Shown here in pieces: positions 1 to 8,867 of a DNA stretch of 40,712 bases. Origin of the DNA: Nocardiopsis terrae (lineage in GTDB: Bacteria; Actinomycetota; Actinomycetes; Streptosporangiales; Streptosporangiaceae); NCBI RefSeq assembly GCF_014651695.1, contig NZ_BMXJ01000001.1:1-40712 (forward strand), in the 5' to 3' direction. Within the stretch, counting starts at the first letter, position 1; the number at the start of each line of letters is the position of its first letter. The position numbers and the translations under genes were made by a program. The notes under the pieces are model-generated. The model worked only from the letters and a program-made list of their open reading frames with translations, was not told the DNA's origin and did not search any database.

Positions 1-465
1 CGTGGAAGCTTTGTTGCGGTCCGGCCGCTGTGCGGCTTTCTCGCTGTGTTGTGTCTTTACTTTATCAGGTGTTCCGCGCCCCGCCAAACTGGCGGTTTGT
101 GTCAGTGTTTCCACTAAACAACCTGTTCGGGGTAAAGCCCGTGTGCTTCGTTTGCCTTGGCGTTTCCACCGGGCTTTTGAAGCGGCTCTCCGAAGTTTAC
201 ATGTTCCGAGCACTGCTCGAACCACTGTCTTTCGGAAGAGGTGGACCGGCCCGCCCGCGGAAGAAACCGCGTTCGTCTCGCTCGGTCTTGACCAACTCTA
301 CCCCCGGGCCGGAGTGCTCGTGACGGGTTCGGCGAAACTCGCCGGTGTCGTGGCTTACACACCGCCCCGTACCCCTGGCGGCCCGCCGCAGACCACCGCC
401 GGCCCCGTTGGCGCCACCAGCCCTGACGGCCGTGCCGACCCCGCACGACCGCCCCGGAAGAGCGG
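1..465. other. Left-edge region without a supportable gene
   Basis: No reading frame here looks like a protein. The frames that cross it run on antisense to the helicase gene. The first 300 bases are visibly less GC-rich than the rest of the window. A small perfect hairpin lies at 81-95 (6-bp arms CCGCCA/TGGCGG, loop AAC) and is followed by TTTG on the plus strand. It could be the end of a transcript entering from the left, but it is too short to call a terminator with confidence. Confidence 0.5.
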
Positions 466-2784
466 TCAGAGCTTCTCGATGGGCGCGTACTTGACGAGCA
501 GGTCCTTCTCCCCGATGTCGGCACCGAAGTCGATCCGGGCCTTGGTCCGGTCACCGGCACCGTCGACCAGCTCCACCCGGCCCATCCCGAAGGAGTCGTG
601 GTTGACCAGGTCGCCGACGCTCAGCGCGGGCGCCTCCTTGGCGGCCTTCGCCCTCCCGCCGCCGAACGTGCTCCCGAAACCACCGGAACCGCCGCCCGGA
701 CGACCGCCGATGGTGCGACTGGGCGGAGCCGCGAGAGTGGACTCGGCACGCCGCCAGTCGACCAGTGACGAGGGGACCTCGTCCAGGAACCGGGAGGCCG
801 GATTGTAGGAGGGCGTCCCCCAGGCACTGCGCACCGCGGCCCGGCTGACGTACAGGCGTTCCTGCGCACGCGTGATGCCCACGTAAGCCAGGCGCCGCTC
901 CTCCTCCAGTTGGGTCTTGTCCCCCAGGGTGCGGGTGTGCGGGAAGACGCCGTCCTCCATACCGCTGAGGAAGACCGCCGGGAACTCCAGCCCCTTGGCG
1001 GCGTGCAGGGTCATCAGCGTGACCACCCCGCCCTCGTCGTCCTCGTCGGGGATCTGGTCGGTGTCGGCGACCAGCGCGATGCGCTCCAGGAAGTCGACCA
1101 GGGTCGGCTCGCCCGGGTCGATGCCCTGGTTCTCCTCACCCTCCAGGTCCGCCTCGTCCTGCAGGAGCGTGGCGAAGGTGTGCTCGAACTCCCGGGCGAG
1201 GTCCACGAACTCCTCCAGGTTCTCCACCCGGCTCTCGTCCTGGAGGTCCTTGGACTCGGCCAACTCCGACAGGTACCCGGTCCTGCTCAGCACCGTCTCG
1301 ACGATCTCCGCCGGGGTGCTGCCCGGGACGGCCTCGGCGAGCTCGTCCAGCAGGGCGGTGAAGTTCCTGATCGCCTTCGCCGAGCGGGTCGCCAGGCCCG
1401 GGGCCTCGTCGACACGGCGCAGTGCCCCGGCGAACGAGATCCGTTCCCGGGCCGCCAGCAGCTCGACGGACTCCTCCGCGCGGGCCCCGATGCCGCGTTT
1501 GGGCACGTTGAGGATGCGGCGCAGGCTGACCGTGTCCTCCGGGTTGGCCAGTACCCGCAGGTAGGCGAGGATGTCGCGGATCTCCTTGCGCTCGTAGAAG
1601 CGCACGCCGCCGACGATCTTGTACGGCAGCCCGGTCCGGATGAAGACGTCCTCGAACACACGCGACTGCGCGTTGGTCCGGTAGAACACCGCGACCTGCC
1701 CCGGCCGGACCACGCCCTCGTCGGTGAGCCGGTCGATCTCTCCGACCACGAACGCGGCCTCGTCGTGCTCGTTGTCGGCGACGTACCCGATGATCTTCGG
1801 GCCCTCGCCCTGTTCCGACCACAGGTTCTTGGCCGGGCGCCCCTCGTTGCGGTCGATGACCGTGTTGGCGGCGGAGAGGATGTTCTGGGTGGAGCGGTAG
1901 TTCTGCTCCAGCAGGATGGTGCGCGCGTTCGGGAAGTCGCGCTCGAACTCCAGGATGTTGCGGATGGTCGCGCCCCGGAAGGCGTAGATCGACTGGTCGG
2001 CGTCGCCCACCACGCACAGTTCGGCGGGCGGGACCACGCTGGTGTCGGAGTCCTCGGCCGCGCCGACGAGTTCGCGGACGAACACGTACTGGGCGTGGTT
2101 GGTGTCCTGGTACTCGTCGACCATGACGTGCCGGAACCGGCGCCGGTAGTACTCGGTGACGTCCGGGAACATCTGGAACAGGTTGACCGTGATCATGATC
2201 AGGTCGTCGAAGTCCATGGCGCCGGCCTCGTGGAGGCGGCGCTGGTACAGCCGGTAGGCCTCGGCGAGCTTCTTCTCCTGCTCGGTCTGGGCCTGTTCGG
2301 AGAAGGTGTCGTAGTCGACGAGCTCGTTCTTGAGGTTGGACACCTGGAAGCTGAAGGACCGGGGCGGGAACCGCTTGGGGTCCAGGTCCAGCTCCTTGCA
2401 GACCAACTGCATGAGGCGCTGGGAGTCCGCGGCGTCGTAGATGGTGAAGCTGCTGGGGTAACCCAACCGGTGCGCCTCCCGGCGCAGGATGCGCACGCAC
2501 GCCGAGTGGAAGGTCATCGTCCACATGGTGTTGGCGGCACGGGTGCCGAGGAGGGCCTCGATGCGCTCCTTCATCTCGGCGGCGGCCTTGTTGGTGAAGG
2601 TGATCGCGAGGATCTCCCCCGGGCGCACCCCGCGTTCGGCCATGAGGTGGGCGATGCGGTGGGTGAGGACGCGGGTCTTGCCCGAGCCCGCGCCCGCCAC
2701 GATCAGGAGCGGCGAGCCGGAGTGGGTGACGGCGTCGCGCTGGGGACCGTTCAGACCTTCGAGAAGCTGTTCTTGGGAGGACAC
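466..2784 (-). CDS. pcrA: ATP-dependent DNA helicase PcrA/UvrD (superfamily 1A)
   Basis: A 3'-5' DNA helicase of the UvrD/PcrA/Rep group, acting in nucleotide excision repair, replication restart and removal of RecA filaments. With the start used here (772 aa) the Q-motif (LNGPQRDAV) is at residues 11-19 and Walker A (GAGSGKT) at 31-37. The DEYQDTN Walker B box, motif IV (QNYRST), motif V (TLHAAKGLEF) and motif VI (YVGITRAQERLYV) follow in order. A Gly/Ala-rich linker leads to a C-terminal Tudor-like segment (VGDLVNHDSFGMGRV), typical of PcrA. I chose the GTG at 2784 because the frame extends about 50 codons further upstream into low-complexity sequence that would overlap the divergent hydrolase gene. 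Motif order and length fit PcrA/UvrD1 well. The exact start is uncertain, since only a weak GGTAGG precedes it. Confidence 0.95.
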   Translation of the reverse strand: MSSQEQLLEGLNGPQRDAVTHSGSPLLIVAGAGSGKTRVLTHRIAHLMAERGVRPGEILAITFTNKAAAEMKERIEALLGTRAANTMWTMTFHSACVRILRREAHRLGYPSSFTIYDAADSQRLMQLVCKELDLDPKRFPPRSFSFQVSNLKNELVDYDTFSEQAQTEQEKKLAEAYRLYQRRLHEAGAMDFDDLIMITVNLFQMFPDVTEYYRRRFRHVMVDEYQDTNHAQYVFVRELVGAAEDSDTSVVPPAELCVVGDADQSIYAFRGATIRNILEFERDFPNARTILLEQNYRSTQNILSAANTVIDRNEGRPAKNLWSEQGEGPKIIGYVADNEHDEAAFVVGEIDRLTDEGVVRPGQVAVFYRTNAQSRVFEDVFIRTGLPYKIVGGVRFYERKEIRDILAYLRVLANPEDTVSLRRILNVPKRGIGARAEESVELLAARERISFAGALRRVDEAPGLATRSAKAIRNFTALLDELAEAVPGSTPAEIVETVLSRTGYLSELAESKDLQDESRVENLEEFVDLAREFEHTFATLLQDEADLEGEENQGIDPGEPTLVDFLERIALVADTDQIPDEDDEGGVVTLMTLHAAKGLEFPAVFLSGMEDGVFPHTRTLGDKTQLEEERRLAYVGITRAQERLYVSRAAVRSAWGTPSYNPASRFLDEVPSSLVDWRRAESTLAAPPSRTIGGRPGGGSGGFGSTFGGGRAKAAKEAPALSVGDLVNHDSFGMGRVELVDGAGDRTKARIDFGADIGEKDLLVKYAPIEKL

Positions 2785-2932
2785 GCCTACCAGGTTACGG
2801 CCGACCGGCGACGTGCCCGTCCACGTCCGGTGCCGAGTGCGCCTTAGGCTGTTTTCACACCAGTCGAGTCCTTTGCCTCGCTGGTCCGTGTCCTTTATCG
2901 GGGGGAGATTGGTCTTGGCTGACCGGGAGTCC

Positions 2933-3862
2933 ATGCGCGTGTTCGTCGACTGCGATCCGGGGATCGACGACGCTGTCGCACTCGCCTACCTGGCCGCGCG
3001 GCCGGAGGTGGAGATCGTCGGAATCGGCGCGGTGTTCGGCAACAACGCCGTCGACGTGACCGCACAGAACGCCCTGCGCCTGCTCGACCTGTACGACCGC
3101 CCGGACGTGCCGGTTGCGGTGGGCGCCACCCGGCCGCTGGTGCAGGAACCGCGCCTGGCCGGGCACGTGCACGGCGGCAACGGCCTGGGCGACGTCAAAC
3201 TTCCCGATCCCGTGCGCGCTCCGGTACCGGAGACCGCCGCCGAGCTGCTCGTGCGGCTGGTGCGGGAGAACCCGGGCGAGATCGACGTGCTGGCCGTGGG
3301 CCCGCTGACCAACCTGGCGCTCGCGCTCGGGCTGGAGCCGCGCCTGCCTGCGCTGGTGCGGCGGCTGGTGGTGATGGGCGGCGCCGTCGAGGTGCCCGGG
3401 AACGTGTCCTCGCACGCCGAGGCCAACATCGCCAACGACCCGGAGGCGGCCGAGGCCGTGTTCGCGGCCGGGTTCGACCTGGACATCGTCGCGTTGGACA
3501 TCACCATGAGGACGGTGGCCACCGGCTCCTGGCTGGACCGGCTCAAGGAGGTCCCCGGCACGCGCGCACAGAAGACGTCCGCGTTCCTGGACTTCTACGC
3601 CGAGTTCTACCGGGGCATCTTCGGGGTGCGCCAGTGCGCGATGCACGACCCGCTGGCCGCGGCGGTGCTGGTGGACCCGCACCTGGTCACCGAGGCGTTC
3701 GACGCTCCGCTCCGGGTGGAGCTGACCGGGGCGCTGACCCGCGGCATGACCGTGGCCGACCGGCGGCTGCGTCCCGGGCAGGACGAACGCCGCCCGGCAC
3801 GCGTGGTCACCGGGGTGCGTGCGGACGAGTTCCTGGACCGGATGCTCGACTCGCTGCGCTGA
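2933..3862 (+). CDS. Inosine-uridine preferring nucleoside hydrolase family protein
   Basis: A 309-aa calcium-dependent N-ribohydrolase that cleaves nucleosides to ribose and free base in purine/pyrimidine salvage; it is probably cytoplasmic. The family signature DCDPGIDD is at residues 6-13. A GGN segment, the NDPEAAE stretch (about 165-171) and the catalytic-site histidine in MHDPLA (His238) are all present. The length equals the usual 305-320 aa. The ATG at 2933 has a GGGAG four bases upstream. A TTG at 2916 behind a GGGGGGAG tract is an in-frame alternative that would add six residues. The gene is divergent from pcrA and ends at a strong hairpin shared with the convergent regulator. Substrate preference (inosine/uridine or pyrimidine-specific) cannot be read from the sequence. 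Confidence 0.9.
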   Translation: MRVFVDCDPGIDDAVALAYLAARPEVEIVGIGAVFGNNAVDVTAQNALRLLDLYDRPDVPVAVGATRPLVQEPRLAGHVHGGNGLGDVKLPDPVRAPVPETAAELLVRLVRENPGEIDVLAVGPLTNLALALGLEPRLPALVRRLVVMGGAVEVPGNVSSHAEANIANDPEAAEAVFAAGFDLDIVALDITMRTVATGSWLDRLKEVPGTRAQKTSAFLDFYAEFYRGIFGVRQCAMHDPLAAAVLVDPHLVTEAFDAPLRVELTGALTRGMTVADRRLRPGQDERRPARVVTGVRADEFLDRMLDSLR

Positions 3863-3906
3863 CCGCCCGCACCGGGCCGTGCTCCGGACCGCGCCGCACA
3901 GCCGAA

Positions 3907-3933
3907 ACGGCCGCTCCCCGAGGGGGCGGCCGT
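3907..3933. terminator. Bidirectional terminator hairpin
   Basis: The arms ACGGCCGC...CCCC and GGGG...GCGGCCGT pair over about 12 bp with one mismatch and a tight GAG-type loop. It sits between the convergent nucleoside hydrolase and response regulator genes and probably ends both. There is no long T tract, as is common in actinobacteria. Confidence 0.75.
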
Positions 3934-3957
3934 TCGTGTCTACGGGGTGCCGGGCCG

Positions 3958-4629
3958 TCAGACCAGGCGGCGGGCGGTGGCCCAGCGGCTCAGCTCGTGG
4001 CGGTTGGACAGCTGGAGCTTGCGCAGCACCGAGGAGACGTGCGTCTCGACCGTCTTGACCGAGATGAACAGCTCCTTGGCGACCTCCTTGTACGCGTAGC
4101 CGCGGGCGATGTGCCGCAGGACCTCGCGTTCGCGCTGGGTGAGGCGGTCGAGCTCGGGGTCGACCGGGGGTGCGTCGGTGGCGGAGAAGGCGTCGAGCAC
4201 GAAACCGGCCAGGCGCGGGGAGAACACGGCGTCCCCGTCGGCGACCCGGACGATGGCGTCGGCCAGTTCCCTGCCGGAGATGGTCTTGGTGACGTAGCCG
4301 CGGGCGCCGCCGCGCACCACGCCGATGACGTCCTCGGCCGCGTCGGAGACCGACAGCGCCAGGAAGCGGATCTGCGGGTGCCTGGCGAGGACGCGCCGGA
4401 GCACCTCCACTCCCCCGCCGCCGGGCAGGTGGACGTCGAGGAGCACGAGGTCGGGGAGGGTCTCCCCGATGACGTGCACCGCGCTGTCCACGTCCCCGGC
4501 CTCGCCGATGACGTTGACCGCGTCACCGAGCTCGCCGCGTACCCCGCTGCGGAACAACCGGTGGTCGTCCACGATCACGACGCGGGGTACCGCCGCCTTG
4601 TCACTGAGGTTCGTGCTCTCTTCTCCCAC
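3958..4629 (-). CDS. Two-component response regulator, NarL/LuxR family
   Basis: A 223-aa regulator with an N-terminal receiver domain and a C-terminal LuxR-type helix-turn-helix. The receiver begins VVIVDDHRLFRSG. The phosphoacceptor aspartate is Asp65 in LLDVHLPGGGG, and a TKT segment supplies the switch Thr and Lys. The DNA-binding domain starts LTQREREVLRHIARGYAYKE, continues through SVKTVETHVSSVLRKL and ends near the C-terminus. The start is GTG. It lies 133 bp downstream of the PspC-domain kinase on the same strand, so the two are almost certainly cognate. Such pairs accompany PspC/toastrack membrane proteins in actinobacteria and are thought to report on the cell envelope. The likely target is the divergent promoter region at 5969-6192 (inference). 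Confidence 0.93.
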   Translation of the reverse strand: MGEESTNLSDKAAVPRVVIVDDHRLFRSGVRGELGDAVNVIGEAGDVDSAVHVIGETLPDLVLLDVHLPGGGGVEVLRRVLARHPQIRFLALSVSDAAEDVIGVVRGGARGYVTKTISGRELADAIVRVADGDAVFSPRLAGFVLDAFSATDAPPVDPELDRLTQREREVLRHIARGYAYKEVAKELFISVKTVETHVSSVLRKLQLSNRHELSRWATARRLV

Positions 4630-4762
4630 ACCTGGACCCTACCCACGGAACACCGCGGGAGGGTAGCGGCCCGCTGTCCGCATCCGGACCCCCGCCCGGT
4701 CGGAGCCGCCTCCGGTTCCGCTCCGTGTCCCGGCGGGCACGGAGGACCGCATCCGCGGAGGA

Positions 4763-5968
4763 CTACATCTGCGGGATGCGCGGCATGCGGAGCTGAACCT
4801 CCGTGCCCTCGCCCGGTTCGGTGCGGATGCGGGCCGAACCGCCGTGGCGTTCCATCCGGCCGATGATGGAGCCGCGCACGCCCATCCGGTCCTCGGGGAT
4901 GTCGCCGAGGTCGAACCCGGCGCCCCGGTCGCGGACGAACACGAGGACCTCTTCCTCCTCGACCTCGCCGAACACCGAGATGCTGTCGCTCCCGGCGTAC
5001 TTGGAAGCATTGACCATGGCCTCGCGGGCGGCGCGGAGCATCGCGCTGACGCCGTCGTCGATGGGGGCGTCGCCGACGCACACCACCTCGATCGGCACGC
5101 CGTGCTCCTCCTCGACCTCGGCGGCCACCCGTTCCAGCCCGGGGGACACGGTGGTCTCGGCGTCGGCGGGGCGCTGGTAGAGCCAACTGCGCAGGGCCCG
5201 TTCCTGGACCCGGGCCAGGCGCTGGACCTCGCGCGGGTCGTCGGCGCGGCGCTGGATGAGGGTGAGGGTGTGCAGCACGGAGTCGTGGATGTGCGCGGCG
5301 AGTTCGGCGCGCTCGGCGTTGCGGATGCGCTCGCGGCGTTCGGAGTCGCGTTCGCGGATGAGCCCGATGATCCAGGGGGCGACGATCAGCGAGATCCCGG
5401 CGATGAGGGTGAACGCGAAGGTGAGGCCGGCCCGGGCCTCCTGGAGCTGTTGTTGGAAGACCAGGAAGCCGATGACCCCGACGACGACGAGCAGGATGCC
5501 CGCGGTGGTGCGCATGATGCTTTTGGGACGTGAACGGCTGACGGCGCTGTTCATCCACTCGTCGCGTTCGGCGGGGTTGGCCTGTTGCCACAGGATGGTG
5601 GCCCCGAGCGCGCCGAAGATGACGAACCACAGCAGGGGGTCGAAGACGCCGCCGAAGACCAGGAAGAGCATGCCCAGCGCGGCGGCGAGGCCGACGTAGG
5701 CGATGAGCTGCGAGATGTCGCGGCCCCGGCGCCGGGCGTCCTCGGTCCGCCCGGGGCCCTCCTCGGTCACCTCCTCCCGGGGCACGAGGAAGTACAGGGC
5801 CGCGTAGACGGCCACCCCGATACCGCCGACGGCGAGGGCCATGAACGCCAGCCGGACCACGAGCGGGTCCAGGCCCAGGTGCCGGGCCAGGCCCGACGCG
5901 ACACCGCCGAGGAGTCTGCCGTCGACCGCACGGGTGAACCGCGGGGTCTCCACGGCTGTCGTTGGCAC
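4763..5968 (-). CDS. PspC-domain sensor histidine kinase
   Basis: A 401-aa membrane kinase. The PspC domain covers roughly residues 8-68 (FTRAVDGRLLGGVASGLARHLG followed by a hydrophobic segment ending ALYFLVPREE). Further membrane segments lie at about 90-135 and 155-200. The HisKA_3-like dimerisation region carries the probable phosphoacceptor His228 in HIHDSVLHTL. The ATPase domain follows, with an N-box in REAMVNASKYAG, a G1 box in DRGAGFDLGDIPEDRMGVRGSI and GEGTEVQLRMP at the end. The N-terminal PspC is an unusual sensor fused to a NarL-partner kinase, but it is a known actinobacterial arrangement next to toastrack proteins. The start is GTG at 5968 with no strong Shine-Dalgarno. The gene is divergent from the PspC/toastrack gene. 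Confidence 0.92.
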   Translation of the reverse strand: MPTTAVETPRFTRAVDGRLLGGVASGLARHLGLDPLVVRLAFMALAVGGIGVAVYAALYFLVPREEVTEEGPGRTEDARRRGRDISQLIAYVGLAAALGMLFLVFGGVFDPLLWFVIFGALGATILWQQANPAERDEWMNSAVSRSRPKSIMRTTAGILLVVVGVIGFLVFQQQLQEARAGLTFAFTLIAGISLIVAPWIIGLIRERDSERRERIRNAERAELAAHIHDSVLHTLTLIQRRADDPREVQRLARVQERALRSWLYQRPADAETTVSPGLERVAAEVEEEHGVPIEVVCVGDAPIDDGVSAMLRAAREAMVNASKYAGSDSISVFGEVEEEEVLVFVRDRGAGFDLGDIPEDRMGVRGSIIGRMERHGGSARIRTEPGEGTEVQLRMPRIPQM

Positions 5969-6080
5969 CGCCCGATCACCGCTCTCGTCTGTGGCGCGCC
6001 GGGGTCGTCGCGGCGCGCGCGTGGGACTGGATGGTTTCCAGCATGCCCTGTGCGACCCCCGTGGGGCATCGGGGGCGTGT

Positions 6081-6132
6081 CCCTGGTCCTGCCCTGGTGT
6101 CCCGGTCAGGGTGGGTTCAGGGTCGTCCCGGA
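6081..6132. promoter_or_regulatory. Symmetric repeat array in the PspC divergent promoter
   Basis: Two CCCTGGT direct repeats start at 6081 and 6092. Two TCAGGGT direct repeats start at 6106 and 6117. Both pairs have an 11-bp period, and the second motif is nearly the inverse of the first. The last copy also forms TCAGGG-TCGT-CCCGGA (6117-6132). The position between the kinase and the PspC/toastrack gene suggests binding sites for the cognate regulator, placed one helical turn apart. Binding is inferred, not shown. Confidence 0.55.
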
Positions 6133-6192
6133 TTCCCCCGACGACGCACCGGAGGCCACGATGGTTCCATGAGGAAAGTGTGGTGATCGACT

Positions 6193-7692
6193 ATGACCGA
6201 CGGTGAGGAGCCGACGGGGCCCGCCGGGGGGGACGGCCCCGTGTCGGGCGCCTCGGCCGCGGACGTCCCCGGCGGGGCAGTCGGGGCCGAGTTGCGCCGC
6301 GACGACGACCAGCGGGCCCTGGCCGGTGTGTGCGCCGGGTTGGGCGCGTACACGCGGATCGATCCGGTGGTCTGGCGCGCCGCGTTCGTGCTGACGGCGT
6401 TCGGCGGCGGTGCGGGGCTCGTGCTGTACACCGCGGCGTGGATGCTGATGCGGGACCCCCAGGGCGGGCCGGCGACCTTCGAGCAGATGCTGAACCGGGG
6501 CATCCCACCGCACGCGGTACTGAAGCTGCTGACGGTGGGCCTGGCCGGGGCGACGGCGCTCAGCCTGGTGGGCGGGTTCAGCTGGGGGACGATGGTCCTG
6601 GCGATCCCGCTGGTCCTGGGGTTGCTGACCGCCAGGAACCGGGGGGTGGACCTGCGGGCCTCGTTGCTGGCGCTCCGCTCGGATCTGGCCGCGCACGAGC
6701 CCCCTCCCGCCGGGCCGGTACCGCAACCGGTGCCCGCCTACTACAACCCGGCCCAGCCGTGGGCCTCGGCTCCGCAGGGGCCGGTGGACCTGGCGGTGGT
6801 GTCGGAGCGCACGTCGCTGGGTGAGGAGGACGGCGGGGAGGACGAACCCGACGACGGTGCCGAGGACGGCGGAGGCGGGACCCGCGGCGGCTGCGGCGAG
6901 CGGGGCGAACGGGGGCCCGGGCGTTCCCCCCTCGCCTCGCACGCGCTGTGGACCGTGGTGGCCATGGCCGTGGTGTGGGCGTTCTCGGCTCCTCACCTGG
7001 GTCCGCCCCTGTCCGGGGCGTCGACCGCCGAGCTCCTGTTCGGCCCGGAGTTCGGTGTCTACTTCACGGCGGCCGCGGTGGCTGTGGTCGGACTGTTCTC
7101 GCTGGTCGGCACTTGGATAGGCAACCCGCGCGGACTGATGTTCCTCGGCTGCCTGGCGGTGGCGGCCGCCGTCCTGGTGGCCTCGATCGACGTCACCGGG
7201 CCCCGGTACGGCGAGAGGACGTGGCAGCCCGCCACGCTCGCCGAGGCGGACTCCGAGGACCTGCGGCTGCACGTGGGTGCGGGCACGCTGGACCTGGGCG
7301 ACCTCGCCTCCGGGCTCCCGCCGGGGGAGGCGGTGGACGTCGCGGTCAGGGTGGACGCGGGCGAGCTGGTCCTGGTGGTACCCGAGGGCGCGCGCACCAA
7401 CGTGACCTCGCGGGTCGGGCTCGGCGCGATCGAGTCCCCGTCCCCGGAGGGCGGGAGCGGTGAACGCCACGGTTGGTCCCTCGACTACGAGGAGACCTTC
7501 GAGCCGACGGCTCCTCCGGGGTCCGCCGGTGACGGCGGGGATCCCGCGGAGAGCGCCGGGAACGAAGAGACGGAGGAGTCCGCTGAGGGGTCCGGAGACG
7601 ATACGGACCAGGACGGGGTGCCCGTGATCAACGTGCGCACCGACGTGATGGTCGGGAAGGTGGAGGTGCGGCATGGCCAAGCGCAGAACTGA
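6193..7692 (+). CDS. PspC domain membrane protein with C-terminal toastrack/LiaF-like domain
   Basis: A 499-aa protein. After about 30 disordered residues comes a PspC domain (about 33-95: DDDQRALAGVCAGLGAYTRIDP and a membrane segment ending AAWMLMRD). Two hydrophobic segments follow near 110-145. A Pro/Gly/acid-rich cytoplasmic linker contains EEDGGEDEPDDGAEDGGG. Three more membrane segments lie at about 250-335. The C-terminal beta-rich region (about 345-420, LRLHVGAGTLDLGDLASG) resembles the toastrack/LiaF C-terminal fold, then an acidic tail. Proteins of this type partner a histidine kinase and regulator in envelope-stress sensing. Here that pair is divergently encoded next door. The ATG at 6193 is preceded by a weak ribosome site. 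The next gene overlaps its 3' end by 20 bp, which implies translational coupling. Confidence 0.88.
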   Translation: MTDGEEPTGPAGGDGPVSGASAADVPGGAVGAELRRDDDQRALAGVCAGLGAYTRIDPVVWRAAFVLTAFGGGAGLVLYTAAWMLMRDPQGGPATFEQMLNRGIPPHAVLKLLTVGLAGATALSLVGGFSWGTMVLAIPLVLGLLTARNRGVDLRASLLALRSDLAAHEPPPAGPVPQPVPAYYNPAQPWASAPQGPVDLAVVSERTSLGEEDGGEDEPDDGAEDGGGGTRGGCGERGERGPGRSPLASHALWTVVAMAVVWAFSAPHLGPPLSGASTAELLFGPEFGVYFTAAAVAVVGLFSLVGTWIGNPRGLMFLGCLAVAAAVLVASIDVTGPRYGERTWQPATLAEADSEDLRLHVGAGTLDLGDLASGLPPGEAVDVAVRVDAGELVLVVPEGARTNVTSRVGLGAIESPSPEGGSGERHGWSLDYEETFEPTAPPGSAGDGGDPAESAGNEETEESAEGSGDDTDQDGVPVINVRTDVMVGKVEVRHGQAQN

Positions 7693-7897
7693 CTGGGGTT
7701 CGCTCGTCGCGGGGCTGCTGTTCCTCGGGCTCGCGATCGCCTTCGTCGTCCGGGGCAGCGGTTCGTGGGAGTTCGACGTGATGTGGTTGCTGCCGGTGCT
7801 CGCGTTGGGTCTGGGTGTGGCCGGGGTGGCCCGGGCGCTGGTCCGGTCCAGGGCCCGCGAGTCCGGGGGGTCCGCGCCTCCGACGGAGCGGGGCTGA
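7673..7897 (+). CDS. Small two-helix membrane protein coupled to the PspC/toastrack gene
   Basis: A 74-aa protein with a positively charged N-terminus (MAKRRTDWGS), two predicted membrane helices (about 9-27 and 37-55) and a charged C-terminal tail rich in Arg, Ser and Pro. It starts 20 bp inside the end of the PspC/toastrack gene, so it is probably co-translated and may be a subunit or modulator of that envelope-stress system. No family is recognised. It ends 22 bp before the convergent end of ksgA. The reading frame is plausible from its hydrophobic pattern and its coupling. Confidence 0.75.
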   Translation: MAKRRTDWGSLVAGLLFLGLAIAFVVRGSGSWEFDVMWLLPVLALGLGVAGVARALVRSRARESGGSAPPTERG

Positions 7898-7919
7898 CCG
7901 CCCCCGAGCCCCGCCCGGC

Positions 7920-8792
7920 CTACCCCGGCCGGTGCTCGGCGATGGCGGCGAACTCCTCGATACCCAGGGACTCGCCCCGCGTCCTGGGGTCCACCCCGGA
8001 GGCGCGCAGGGCCTCCTCGGCGGCGGGGGCCGAGCCCGCCCAGCCGGCCAGGGCGGCGCGCAGGGTCTTCCGGCGCTGGGCGAAGGCCGCGTCGATCACC
8101 CGGAAGACCTCCTCACGGGGGACCTCGGTGCTCGGCTGGGGTCGGCGGACCAGCTCGACCAGCCCGGAGTCGACGTTGGGAGCCGGCCAGAAGACGTTGC
8201 GCCCGACCGTCCCGGCGCGGCGCGCGGCCGCGTACCAGGCGACCTTCGCGGAGGGCACGCCGTAGATGCGGCCGCCGGGTGTGGCGGTGATCCGGTCGGC
8301 GACCTCGGACTGCACCATGACCAGGACCCGCTCCAGGGTGGGGAGGAGTTCGAGCAGGTGCAGAAGGACCGGCACGGAGACGTTGTAGGGCAGGTTGGCC
8401 ACCAGCGCGGTGGGCTCGGGTCCGGGGAGCTCGGTGATGCGCATGGCGTCGCCGGGGACCACGGTGAGCCGGTCGGCGAGTTCGGGTGCGTGGTCGGCGA
8501 CGGTACCGGGCAGTGCCTCGGCCAATGCCGGATCGATCTCGATCGCTGTGACCCGGCGGACGTGCGGGAGCAGGGCGAGGGTGAGCGAGCCGAGTCCGGG
8601 CCCCACCTCGACGACCACGTCGTCGGCGCCCACGCCCGCGACGCGGACGATGCGGCGGACGGTGCCGTGGTCGATGACGAAGTTCTGGCCCAGGGTCTTG
8701 GTGGGCCTGACACCGAACCGCTCGGCGAGCGCCCGCACGTCGGCGGGGGTGAGCAGGCGGGAACGGTCGTCGGGTGCGGGTGTCTGTGTCAC
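7920..8792 (-). CDS. ksgA: 16S rRNA (adenine(1518)-N6/adenine(1519)-N6)-dimethyltransferase
   Basis: KsgA/RsmA uses S-adenosylmethionine to dimethylate two adjacent adenines in the 3' helix of 16S rRNA during 30S maturation. The sequence shows [19 protein letters not shown], the SAM-binding [17 protein letters not shown], then [13 protein letters not shown], which contains the catalytic NLPY motif. The C-terminal helical region, with [12 protein letters not shown], is typical. Three in-frame GTG codons (8819, 8798, 8792) could start it. I use 8792 ([16 protein letters not shown], 290 aa), which fits the family length. It lies 75 bp downstream of rpfB on the same strand, a conserved actinobacterial pairing. 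The ispE gene that often follows is not here; the next gene is convergent. Confidence 0.95.
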   Translation of the reverse strand: MTQTPAPDDRSRLLTPADVRALAERFGVRPTKTLGQNFVIDHGTVRRIVRVAGVGADDVVVEVGPGLGSLTLALLPHVRRVTAIEIDPALAEALPGTVADHAPELADRLTVVPGDAMRITELPGPEPTALVANLPYNVSVPVLLHLLELLPTLERVLVMVQSEVADRITATPGGRIYGVPSAKVAWYAAARRAGTVGRNVFWPAPNVDSGLVELVRRPQPSTEVPREEVFRVIDAAFAQRRKTLRAALAGWAGSAPAAEEALRASGVDPRTRGESLGIEEFAAIAEHRPG

Positions 8793-8867
8793 CCACACAT
8801 CTTGCCAGCCGCCGCCCACCTGCTCGTCCGCGCCGGTGGGACCGGTAGGCCGGGTGGACCGGCGGGC

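Noticed and set aside
910..2847. Long plus-strand frame opposite pcrA
   Set aside because: A typical high-GC shadow: low-complexity Gly/Val/Arg/Asp translation on the opposite strand of a well-supported gene.
466..2934. Longer pcrA start at 2934
   Set aside because: It would add about 50 residues unlike PcrA and overlap the divergent nucleoside hydrolase start.
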